A stretch of 48,624 bases of DNA, from contig JABLXG010000012.1 in NCBI GenBank assembly GCA_013178165.1, positions 1-48,624 of the forward strand, in the 5' to 3' direction. This document shows, piece after piece, positions 9,320 through 17,600 of the stretch; position 1 is the stretch's first letter, and every line of letters begins with the position of its first letter. Both the position numbers and the translations under genes were made by a program. The DNA comes from Anaerolineae bacterium. Lineage in GTDB: Bacteria; Chloroflexota; Anaerolineae; Aggregatilineales; Ch27. The notes beneath the pieces are model-generated. The model saw only the letters and a list, made by a program, of their open reading frames with translations, was not told the origin of the DNA and searched no databases.

Positions 9320-9703
9320 CTACTCCTGTTTCTCCTCCGGCTCCTGCGGGATTTCCATATCGTTGCCCTTGTCGGAGCGCTCGATCACCACGGTGACCTT
9401 GCTGACGGCCGCCGCCAGCGCGGCGACCGCGGCTAGCAGCACCGCCGGGAACGGGGCGAAGATTGCCAGTGCGCCAGCGCCGACCACGCCCAGCGTCAAC
9501 GAGACTTCCAGCAGAATCTTATCATCCTGCTTGATGATCAGGCGGCGGACGTTGCCCTCACTGATCAGACGCTCAACTTCGCGGACAAGCTGGCTGCCCG
9601 CAACCGTCAACTCCTCAATGAAACCGCCTTCTTCCTTGGCCGGTGTGCCGCTGGTTTCCTCTTCCATCTCTTCGGTGGGAACCGGGTTTTCCATATCCGA
9701 CAT
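9320..9703 (-). CDS. DUF4342 domain protein
   Basis: A 127-residue protein. An acidic N-terminal tail (1-27) leads into the DUF4342 core: a helix holding VREVERLISEGNVRRLIIKQ at about 40-59, a short beta strand ILLEVSLTLGVVGAGALAIF, and a hydrophobic, probably membrane-inserted stretch at about 72-100 (APFPAVLLAAVAALAAAVS). It ends with the VTVVIER strand and a charged tail. The family is widespread, small and of unknown function. Its link to stress or membrane association is not established. The ATG has GGGGAGGAA upstream on the minus strand. It is divergent from the HEAT-repeat gene and ends at a good terminator. Confidence 0.85.
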   Translation of the reverse strand: MSDMENPVPTEEMEEETSGTPAKEEGGFIEELTVAGSQLVREVERLISEGNVRRLIIKQDDKILLEVSLTLGVVGAGALAIFAPFPAVLLAAVAALAAAVSKVTVVIERSDKGNDMEIPQEPEEKQE

Positions 9704-9855
9704 TGCTTATTCCTCCCCTGCTTTTTGATCTGCCAACGAATGGGCAGGCTCTATAGCGCTTGCTTTACATCATTGTATACGCAAGCTGTAGAGGAAGGTT
9801 GCGGCAACCCGGCCAGTCAGTCCCTCAACGAGAATCAGGCTGTGCTACAATGCCG

Positions 9856-10632
9856 ATGGGGAAACAAACACGGAGTCTCCGCAGCGTGGAAACACAGCCA
9901 ATCTCCTATGTCAACGTCCGGCGGCTACAGGCCCGCCATGATATCGACGGCCTCATCGACGCCCTGCGCCACAACGATCCGATCGTCCGCAAAGAAGCTG
10001 CCAGCGCCCTCCGCCAGCTGGGGGCCGTAAGCGCCGTCCCCGCTCTGATGGCTGCCCTGGCGCTGGAACACAACTGGCAGGTGGTGGCCAGCCTGTCGAT
10101 CGCCCTGAATAGCCTGCAACAGGCCAGCACTCCCGACGACCTGGCGGCGCGGCGGGATGTAGCGGGTCTGATCGCCCTGCTGGACAGCCCCAACGATGCG
10201 GATGTTCGCGCCGCGGCCCGGCTGCTGGGCGAACTAGGCGACAGGCGCGCGGTGGAACCGCTGCTGGCGGCCTTTTCCCGCGCCACCACCCCCGATGACG
10301 TGCGTTATGTGATTGTGGAAGCGCTGCTGGCCCTCAAAAGCGCGCCGGATGTGCTGGCTCTGGCCGGGGCGTTGCGCCATCACGATTGGCAGGTACGTCG
10401 CCGGGCCGCCGCTGTGCTGGGCCAGATTGAGGCGCGCTGGGCCGTGCCGGGGCTGGCCGCCGCGCTGGAAGACGACGATCCCCGCGTGCGCCAGGTAGCA
10501 GAGGCTGCCTTGCGCCGCATCAACAGCCCGCTGGCCCGCCAGGTGCTGATCGGCGACGGGGCCACCCGCCGCCTGATTCCGGGCGCTCCTCGCCCTGCGC
10601 CGGATGAGGACGATCTGCTCACTCTCGACTGA
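9856..10632 (+). CDS. HEAT-repeat protein
   Basis: About 258 residues made mostly of HEAT/PBS-lyase-type helical repeats. Repeat units include DIDGLIDALRHNDPIVRKEA, DVAGLIALLDSPNDADVRAA, DVLALAGALRHHDWQVRRRA and AVPGLAAALEDDDPRVRQVA, each a pair of antiparallel helices. Such proteins are protein-interaction scaffolds, and no catalytic site is visible. The C-terminus is a Pro/Asp tail (APRPAPDEDDLLTLD). The start is uncertain. ATGs at 9850 and 9856 lack a ribosome-binding site and touch a -10-like TGCTACAAT at 9843-9851. A GTG at 9886 with GGAG ten bases upstream would suit a transcript from that promoter. It is convergent with a lipoprotein gene only seven bases away. Confidence 0.83.
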   Translation: MGKQTRSLRSVETQPISYVNVRRLQARHDIDGLIDALRHNDPIVRKEAASALRQLGAVSAVPALMAALALEHNWQVVASLSIALNSLQQASTPDDLAARRDVAGLIALLDSPNDADVRAAARLLGELGDRRAVEPLLAAFSRATTPDDVRYVIVEALLALKSAPDVLALAGALRHHDWQVRRRAAAVLGQIEARWAVPGLAAALEDDDPRVRQVAEAALRRINSPLARQVLIGDGATRRLIPGAPRPAPDEDDLLTLD

Positions 10633-10639
10633 GCAGGCC

Positions 10640-12025
10640 CTACCCGTCCCCCTGTGGCTCGTTGGTGCACGCCCCCAGACAGATGTAGCGGATGGTATAG
10701 GTGCCGCCCCCGCCATCGGCGTCGCGGATGGTGATCCGCCAGTCGCCGCCGCTGCCCGCCAGCGAGGCCCGGTAGCGCTCTGTCCGGTCGGCCATGCTAT
10801 CGTACTCCGGCACGTAGACGCCCCACGTGGCTGACTCGATGGTCAGGATCGGGTCCCAGTCACTGAGCGCCGTCACTTCAAAGGAATCCACTGCCGCGGG
10901 CGCCAGCCCGCGCGGGGTAAATACCCAGCTGTCGCTTCCGCCAGGGGGAACCGTCCCGGTTGCCGTCGTGCCTGGCTCCAGGCGCTTACCGCTGAAGGTC
11001 AGGTAGATTCCGCCGGGCGGAGTTCCCACGAACGGCACCAGCGGCGTGGCGGTCGGGATGGGCGTGCGTGTTGGCGGACGGACAAAGCGTATCTCCGTCG
11101 CCTGCACTGGCTGCGGCGTCTGCAACACTGGCAGGCTGACAGCCACCGCACGCGGCAACGCCGCCAGCGGCAGGGCAGCCCGGTTCTCCTCGCTCAGCGG
11201 CTGGAGCGTCAGCGGACCGACTGGCTCAAAGCCGCTGGCCCCGCCCAACGTCGTGTAGACCTGCGTCCCGGCGGGCATCTCGATCCCGCCGTCAGCCGTG
11301 CTGACCTCCGCCCGTCCGCTGAGCAGGGCCAGCACCATGGCAGCGCGAGCCGGGGCGCGAATCAGCAGTGTCCCCTGCAGGCGCACCAGCACGCCGTTGA
11401 TCAGATGGTCAGATGTCGCTCCCGGCGGTGTCTGCAGGATCACGGCGGGCAAAGGCCCCCCGGTGCAGTAGGGATCGGGCAGGCCGGTCAGGACGACCAT
11501 GTTCTGGAAGAAGCCGTTCCCGCCGCCGATGTCAACCACCGTGGCGTCGCCATAGAGCAACACCCCCACAGCCTGATCAGGCCTGATGCCGGGTCGCGTG
11601 GCGACAGAAAGCAGGGCCATCCCCCATGAGTTGGTCGCCGACTCATAGGGAAAGGTGCGAATCTGGCTGAACAGCGTCTGCATGATGCGATCGCCTGGCG
11701 CGCTGAAGACCGGCTGGCCGGTGACCGGGCGGAGAATCACCTCAACACGCGGGCTGATGTAGCAGGCCTCACCGGGGGATAGACCGGCGCATAACGTCTG
11801 GACTTCCCGCGCCGTCGCCGCGATTACCTCCCCGCAGGAAAGCACTCGCTGCGGCGCGGGCGTCCAGGTGGGGGGCGGCGTGATCGTCGGCGTCACCGGC
11901 AGCGGCGTTGGCGTGACCGTCGGCAAAGAGGCCACCGTCGGGATGGCCGCGCTGCCACCAGTACAGCCGATTGCCACCAGCAGCACAAGCAGTCCGGGGA
12001 TAAGAGCAAGCCTCCGGGGGGTCAT
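10640..12025 (-). CDS. putative lipoprotein with Pro/Thr-rich linker and C-terminal beta domain
   Basis: A 461-residue exported protein. The signal LIPGLLVLLVAIGC ends in a lipobox with Cys21 as the lipid-anchored residue. A Pro/Thr linker (about 30-58) is typical of Chloroflexota surface lipoproteins. The middle region (about 70-290) has a segment ATVDIGGGNGFFQNMVVLTG and a FecR-like part with SGRAEVSTADGGIEMPAGT, suggesting beta-sheet sensor or decoration modules. The C-terminal part (about 335-455) resembles a pre-peptidase-type beta-sandwich (GTVPPGGSDSWVFTP, YRASLAGSGGDWRITIRDAD). No catalytic motif is seen and the function is unknown. The start has GGAGG upstream on the minus strand. 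It is divergent from the GyrI-like gene. Confidence 0.75.
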   Translation of the reverse strand: MTPRRLALIPGLLVLLVAIGCTGGSAAIPTVASLPTVTPTPLPVTPTITPPPTWTPAPQRVLSCGEVIAATAREVQTLCAGLSPGEACYISPRVEVILRPVTGQPVFSAPGDRIMQTLFSQIRTFPYESATNSWGMALLSVATRPGIRPDQAVGVLLYGDATVVDIGGGNGFFQNMVVLTGLPDPYCTGGPLPAVILQTPPGATSDHLINGVLVRLQGTLLIRAPARAAMVLALLSGRAEVSTADGGIEMPAGTQVYTTLGGASGFEPVGPLTLQPLSEENRAALPLAALPRAVAVSLPVLQTPQPVQATEIRFVRPPTRTPIPTATPLVPFVGTPPGGIYLTFSGKRLEPGTTATGTVPPGGSDSWVFTPRGLAPAAVDSFEVTALSDWDPILTIESATWGVYVPEYDSMADRTERYRASLAGSGGDWRITIRDADGGGGTYTIRYICLGACTNEPQGDG

Positions 12026-12140
12026 GACGGCCTCCTGCGCAGCACAATAACGGGTGCAGATGTGTTCACCCCCAAGTGTACGTCACATCCCGGCGCTGCG
12101 AAAACCACTATACTTTGTGTAAGCATCCAGGGGGAAAAAC

Positions 12141-12785
12141 ATGAAGAAACTGGACTTCAAAAAAGACCTCAAGCACCTTTACCAGCCGGGCAGCAGGGAT
12201 TTCGCCATCGTGGATGTACCGCCCATGAACTTCCTGATGATCGACGGGCAGGGCAACCCCAACACCGCCCCCGCCTACACACAGGCGCTGGAAGCGCTGT
12301 ATGCTGTTGCCTACGCCCTCAAGTTCATCTGCAAACGCGAGTACAGCGTAGATTTCACGGTCGGGCCACCGGAAGGGCTGTGGTGGACAGCAGACATGGG
12401 CGCCTTTTCCCTGGCGGACAAAGACGCCTGGCTCTGGACGATGATGATCATGCAGCCGGAGCCGGTCACGGCGGCGCTGGCAGCGCGAGCAATAGAGGAG
12501 ACACGCCGCAAGAAGGCGTTGCCCGCGCTGGACAGACTGCGCTTTGAGACGTACCACGAGGGGCTTTCCGTGCAGATCATGCACATCGGCCCGTACGAGG
12601 CCGAAGCGCCGACGCTGGCCCGCTTACACGATGAATATTTACCGGCTCACGGGCTGGCCCCGGCTGGCAAGCATCACGAGATCTACCTGAGCGATCCGCG
12701 CCGCACCGCCCCGGAGAAAATGCGCACCATCCTGCGCCAGCCCGTGCAGCGGATAGCAGAAGACCAGCCGGGGAATGTGGCCTAG
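12141..12785 (+). CDS. GyrI-like small-molecule-binding domain protein
   Basis: A 214-residue soluble protein of the GyrI-like/SOUL ligand-binding superfamily. The start [16 protein letters not shown], the strand [17 protein letters not shown] at 25-41, and the later strands [20 protein letters not shown] and [20 protein letters not shown] are characteristic of stand-alone GyrI-like proteins. Members bind or hydrolyse small hydrophobic compounds, but the ligand here is unknown. There is no DNA-binding domain, so it is not a full BmrR-type regulator. A TATACT hexamer at 12109-12114 and a GGGGG run before the ATG support local transcription and translation. Its stop overlaps that of the convergent PIG-L gene within the palindrome CTAG. 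Confidence 0.85.
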   Translation: MKKLDFKKDLKHLYQPGSRDFAIVDVPPMNFLMIDGQGNPNTAPAYTQALEALYAVAYALKFICKREYSVDFTVGPPEGLWWTADMGAFSLADKDAWLWTMMIMQPEPVTAALAARAIEETRRKKALPALDRLRFETYHEGLSVQIMHIGPYEAEAPTLARLHDEYLPAHGLAPAGKHHEIYLSDPRRTAPEKMRTILRQPVQRIAEDQPGNVA

Positions 12786-13585
12786 CCGGTCAGCGCCTCG
12801 GCTTCTGTCTCCGGCTGCGGGCATTCTTCCGGCAGGACATGCCCCTTGCAACGCGCCCATTCTTCATCGGTGCGCAGGGTGATCACCCGGAACGATTCCG
12901 CGTAGGCGATCTCCAGCCCTCTGGCGCGTTCGGCAGCCCACTGCTTGATCCGTTCGGTAGGGTCCCAGCCGCCCATCTGGCTGACATGCTGTTTGAGCGC
13001 CGCGATCTTGAGGTCGATCGTCTCGGTGATATCAACGAATGTATCGGCGTGCTGCCAGGTACTGACATAGACCTTGCGCGTCTCGTGAGCGGTCAGGCCT
13101 TCGGCCTCCAGTTCGCGGAAAAGCGCCGGCATCCCTGCCGCCGGGAAGACGGCATCCAGGGCCGCGCTGCCCGCCGCGCGGTGATCGGGATGGTTGATGT
13201 AACTCTCGCCCACAAACAGCGCCGTCGGGTCCTGGGTGATCAACACCTCCGGACGGAAGCGCCGGATCTCGCGCACCAGCTCGCGGCGCAAAGCGATGGT
13301 GTTCTCCAGCAGACCATCCGGATGGCGCAGGAAGACCACTTCCTCCACGCCGACAACGCGGGCGGCAGCGGTCTGTTCCGCCTCGCGGATGGCCGCCGCT
13401 TCCTCCGGCGTGACGGCGGGGTCTTTGATGCCCACCTGACCGCTGGTGCAGAGGATATAGCGTGCCCTGGCCCCGTCCCGCACCCAGCGGGCGATCGTCC
13501 CGGCCACACTGAACTCGATGTCATCCGGATGCGCCACAATGACCAGCACACGCTCCGGGGTATACCGCCTGTTGTTGGTGCCCAT
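12782..13585 (-). CDS. PIG-L/LmbE-family zinc deacetylase
   Basis: A 267-residue member of the PIG-L family, zinc hydrolases that remove acetyl groups from N-acetylglucosamine-containing substrates (MshB and BshB in mycothiol and bacillithiol synthesis, among others). The metal and catalytic motif AHPDD is at 18-22 (His19, Asp22 as ligands; Asp21 as likely base). The second motif NHPDH at 131-135 supplies His135. The region [20 protein letters not shown] also fits the family. No signal peptide. The true substrate cannot be deduced, since no partner gene for a thiol or antibiotic pathway is nearby. The ATG at 13585 follows a GCGAGG stretch. A TGCTACAAT -10 candidate is about 50 bases upstream. 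Confidence 0.88.
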   Translation of the reverse strand: MGTNNRRYTPERVLVIVAHPDDIEFSVAGTIARWVRDGARARYILCTSGQVGIKDPAVTPEEAAAIREAEQTAAARVVGVEEVVFLRHPDGLLENTIALRRELVREIRRFRPEVLITQDPTALFVGESYINHPDHRAAGSAALDAVFPAAGMPALFRELEAEGLTAHETRKVYVSTWQHADTFVDITETIDLKIAALKQHVSQMGGWDPTERIKQWAAERARGLEIAYAESFRVITLRTDEEWARCKGHVLPEECPQPETEAEALTG

Positions 13586-13634
13586 TCGCCAACCTCGCCT
13601 TGCCTTCTGCTATGGATAGCCGATGTGCCCGGCG

Positions 13635-13643
13635 ATTGTAGCA
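13635..13643 (-). promoter_or_regulatory. extended -10 candidate for the PIG-L gene
   Basis: The minus strand reads TGCTACAAT, an extended -10 with TGC before TACAAT, about 50 bases upstream of the PIG-L start codon. A second identical TGCTACAAT in the same direction lies at 13735-13743. No clear -35 is visible for either. Confidence 0.4.
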
Positions 13644-13826
13644 CAGGCGACTCGCCCCGGCAGCGAATTCCCGGCAGTGGACAGACAAAGGGGGAAAAAT
13701 GTACGGCTAAATAATTTATGAAAAATATAGGAAGATTGTAGCATAAGCTGAACCTCACTTTATTCTCGTGCTAAACTAAAAGTGATTGAGATCCGCCGCA
13801 AGCCTGATGGCGGGAGAGATGGCATC

Positions 13827-14195
13827 ATGGGCAAAGTGCTGGTAATCGAGGACAACAGCGCGAATCGCACCCTGGTTCGCCGCATCCTGGAAGCTGAGGG
13901 CCTGGAAGTCATCGAAGCGGAAAACGCCGGAACCGGGATCGCCCTGGCCAAAGAGCTGACGCCCGACCTGATTCTGATGGATCTGAGCATGCCGGAACTG
14001 GATGGCCTGGCGGCCACCCGTACCCTGCGTCAGATTCCGGCGTTACAGGCTGTGCCGATTGTCGCCCTGACCGCCAATGTTATGCCTGAGGAACGCACCC
14101 GCGCCCTGCAGGTTTGCGACGGGTACATCCCCAAGCCTATCGATGTTGACAGGTTCCCACTTGAAGTGCAACATTACCTGCGGAGGGGTGGATGA
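13827..14195 (+). CDS. single-domain response regulator (CheY-like receiver)
   Basis: A 122-residue stand-alone receiver with no output domain. The acidic pair is Glu8-Asp9 (VLVIEDN), the phospho-acceptor is Asp52 (LILMDLSMPELDG), the switch Thr is Thr82 (ALTAN), and the conserved Lys is Lys103 (YIPKPID), so all phosphotransfer residues are intact. It resembles the DivK class of diffusible receivers. I start it at ATG 13827, with GGGAGA at 13812-13817. Fifteen further in-frame residues upstream lack conservation. It is the first gene of a five-gene operon and overlaps the next by four bases (ATGA). The AT-rich stretch before it (13700-13780) probably holds the promoter, but no strong hexamer pair stands out. 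Confidence 0.88.
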   Translation: MGKVLVIEDNSANRTLVRRILEAEGLEVIEAENAGTGIALAKELTPDLILMDLSMPELDGLAATRTLRQIPALQAVPIVALTANVMPEERTRALQVCDGYIPKPIDVDRFPLEVQHYLRRGG

Positions 14196-14623
14196 ATCCT
14201 GGCCTGCCTGTGCTTGACCAGAATCTGAGCGATGCCTGGATTCTGGTCGTAGAAGACAACGTCCCCAATTTCGTGCTCCTGGCCCGCCTGCTGGCGGCGA
14301 TGGGCATCCGCAACTGCGAATGGAAGACCAGTGGCTGGCAGGTAGTGCAGTATGCGGATACCCTGCCGCGCATTGACCTGATCCTGATGGATCTGCGGCT
14401 GCCCTATGAAGATGGCTACCAGGCGCTCCTCAAACTGCGCAGCAGCCCGCGCCTGGTCAAGACGCCGATCGTCGCCATGACCGCTGAGGCCAGCGAAATA
14501 CAGATGCTCAAGGCCCGGCGTGCCGGTTTTAACGGCTTTCTGGGCAAGCCGCTCGACCCCGACCGTTTCCCGGACCAGATCCGGCGCATCCTTAATGGTG
14601 AACCGGTCTGGGAGTGGCGCTAG
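14192..14623 (+). CDS. single-domain response regulator (receiver)
   Basis: A 143-residue stand-alone receiver. Glu21-Asp22 (VVEDN), Asp67 (LILMDLRLPYEDG), Thr97 (AMTAE) and Lys119 (GFLGKPLD) are all present, so it can be phosphorylated. Residues 30-60 differ from a usual receiver: the second helix is followed by CEWKTSGWQVVQYA, a slightly atypical helix 2 and strand 2 that may set partner specificity. It begins inside the stop of the previous receiver gene (ATGA at 14192-14195) behind GGAGGGG, pointing to coupled translation. It ends 35 bases before the large kinase. No DNA-binding or enzymatic output domain is attached. Confidence 0.86.
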   Translation: MNPGLPVLDQNLSDAWILVVEDNVPNFVLLARLLAAMGIRNCEWKTSGWQVVQYADTLPRIDLILMDLRLPYEDGYQALLKLRSSPRLVKTPIVAMTAEASEIQMLKARRAGFNGFLGKPLDPDRFPDQIRRILNGEPVWEWR

Positions 14624-14658
14624 CTGGCCGCCCCCCCCGGACCCAAGGAGTTGCCGCT

Positions 14659-17600
14659 ATGACCGCACCGCCTTCCCCTGCATTGATCCCTGCGCTGACA
14701 ACCGCGCTGGCTGCCGCCGCCCGCCGCTATGCCTTCACTCCTGCGCTGGCGTCGGGGTTGCTGGACACGCTGCTGGCCAACCTGCCGCCGCTGGATAGCA
14801 CGGCGCTGGTTGACTGGGACGGCCAGCACATCACCCGCCGGGCCTGGCGCGGGGTGGAACCGCTGGCGCCCGCCGTCCTGACGGCCGCCGAACACCCCGC
14901 TCTGGCGGAAGCGCTTCAGCGTAAGGCGCCGGCGATCCTGGCTGGGGAACGCGAAAACATCGGCATCTATCCCGTACTGATCAGCGACGCGCCCAACGTC
15001 GCTCATGCCCTGCTGGTACGCCTGCCTGCCGGGCTGACCATGCCCGCCGCGGTCGATGAGGCGCTGCAGACGGCCGCCAGCGTGATCGGCCTGGCCCTCA
15101 GCCAGGACCTCCTGAAGCCGGGCGCCGCTGGCCTGCCGCTGAGCGCGTTGCCAGCAACGCCAACTCGCCAGATTCTCTGGCAGACCGAGCGGCTCTACAG
15201 CGCCAGCCAGGCCCTGCGCGACGCCGGTTCCGTTGAGGAAACGCTAGCCGTGCTGCAAAGCCTGCTGGCCGCCGACTACGCGCCATCCCACCTGGATATC
15301 TACCTGTTGGTTGAGGACACTTTCCAGCATCTCCACCACTGGCATGCTGACGGCGCTGACTGGCCGGGCGATTCCGCGCTGGCTGAGATCGATCTGGCGC
15401 AGGCCTTTGACCATCCGGCTTGCTACGTGGAAAACGCTACCAGCGCCCCCGAAACAGACGCCCTGCCTGCCGTTGAGCGCCTCTACCTGGCCGCAACCGA
15501 CGGGCAGGCGCTGATCTCCCTGCCGCTTTACCTGCGCGACAAAGTCATCGGTCGCCTGCTGATGGCCCTGCCCGTGGCACGGCACTTCCTGCCGGATGAG
15601 CGCAACTATCTGGTGACACTGGCCGACCAGGCCACCATGATCATCAACAACTGGACGCTGCTACGCCAGACCCAGGGTTCGCTGGAAGAGGCCCGTATCC
15701 TCTATGAGGCCGCCAGCCGGATTGCCGATGTCAGCAGTGTGCAGGATATGCTTACTACGCTGGCCCGCGCCGCTGCCGCCTCGGAGGTCAGCGCAGCGCA
15801 GTTGTTCCTGCTGCATGGCCGAGGCTGGGACCGACCGGAAGCCGAGGTCGAGATCGCGGCGGTCTGGTCGCAGGATGGAAGCCTGCCCGACCTGAGCGGG
15901 ATGCGTTTCACCGCCGCTCAGTACCCGCACTGGCCGGAACTGGCCACGCCGACCCTGCTGGCGATCGATGATATCGCAACGGATGCCCGGCTATCCGAGG
16001 AAAGCCGGCTATCGTACCTGGCGCTGGGAATCGCCGCGCTGGTGGTCGCCCCGCTGGAAATGGGCGGCACGCCAGCGGGCGCGCTGCTGTTCGGCGCGCC
16101 GCACCCCCGTCGCTATAGCCCGCGTGAACTGCGCATTTACCAGAACCTGGCGGAGATGGCGACCATCTCCCTGCAGAATCTGCGCCTGCTGCGCCAGACC
16201 CAGCATCGCGCCCGCCAGCTGCAGACTTCCGCCCAGGTCAGCCGCGACGCGATCTCCATCCTGGACGTCAACGTCCTGCTGCCCCGCATCGTCAACCTGA
16301 TCCGCGATTCGTTCCAGTACGACCACGTCCAGATCTTCCTGCTGGACGACGCGCGGGAAAACGCCGTGCTCAAAGCCAGCACGGGCGAAGCCGGGCAGAT
16401 TCTGCTGAGCATCAACTGGTCGCTGCCGGTCGGCTCCAACTCCGTGATCGGGCAGGTTACTGCCCGTGCGGAGCCGGTCATCGCACTGGATACGTCCGAT
16501 GCCCGCGTGATCCACCGCCCCAACCCCTACCTGCCGGATACGCGCTCGGAAATGGCCCTCCCGCTGATCTCGCGGGGGCAGGTGCTCGGCGCGCTGGACG
16601 TGCAGTCGCGCCAGCCGGGCGCCTTCACTGACGAAGATGTGGCCATCCTGACCTCGCTGGCCGACCAGATCGCCATCGCTCTGGCCAACGCCCGCCTGTT
16701 CGAGCAAACCCAGCGTTACACGGAAGCGCTCTCCCGGCAGGTGCTCAGCCTGCAGAGCCTGCTGGAAGCCAGCCAGGGGCTGGCCACCCTGCTCGATGCG
16801 GACGAGATTCTCAATGCTGCGGCCCGTTACCTGGCGGCCGAATTCAAAGTCGACCATGTTGGCATCGCCACAGCTATGGAGCAGAACCCTGAACTGGGCA
16901 TCGTGCGCGCCGAGTACCCTGACACCGGCACGCGGGGCATCGTCCTGCCGCTGGAAGGCACCTGGTGGACCGAAGTCTACCGTTCCACCCGCCAGCCGGT
17001 CGTTGTGCCCGATGTCCGCAGCAGCCCGTTGCTGGACGAAGCGACCCGCGGGGCGCTGCTGGGCGTCGGGATCAACGAGCTGGTGCTGGTGCCCTTCCTC
17101 ACCCACGACGAGCACGTCCTGGGGTCGATCGGGCTGGACATCTACGCGGGCGGGCGGGAATTCACCACCGAGGAACTGACGCTGATCCAGCTTTTCGCTA
17201 CCCAGGTCACCACCGCATACCGCAATGCCCAGCTCTTCGCCCGCACACAGCAACAGGCCGAGGATATGGCCTTCCTGTTCAACGTCACCACCCTCGCTGC
17301 AGAGACGCCCGGCCTGGAAGCCAGCATGGAAACCGTGGTCAATCAGCTACGCGGCGTGCTTCCGGCAGATGCGGTTGGCGTCTACCTGGCTTCTCCCGGC
17401 GGTGATAGCCTGCAGCGGGTAGCGGCGCACTGCAATCCCGGCTATGCCATTTCGGAGCGAATCCCGCTGACCGGCTGGATCGCCCGCCAGGCGCTCCGCG
17501 AGCGCCGGCCTTTCCTCCTGCCCGACCTGCATGACCTGGTCGATGGCCCCGGCATCATCGCCACCAACCTGCGCAGCCTGATCGCCGCGCCACTCCTGAG

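Noticed and set aside
12141-12785. Full MerR-type regulator of the BmrR class
   Set aside because: Only the GyrI-like ligand-binding part is present and no helix-turn-helix is encoded.
16009-17253. Long open frame on the minus strand opposite the GAF modules
   Set aside because: Antisense to clear GAF-coding sequence with coherent codon use. No family features in its own translation.
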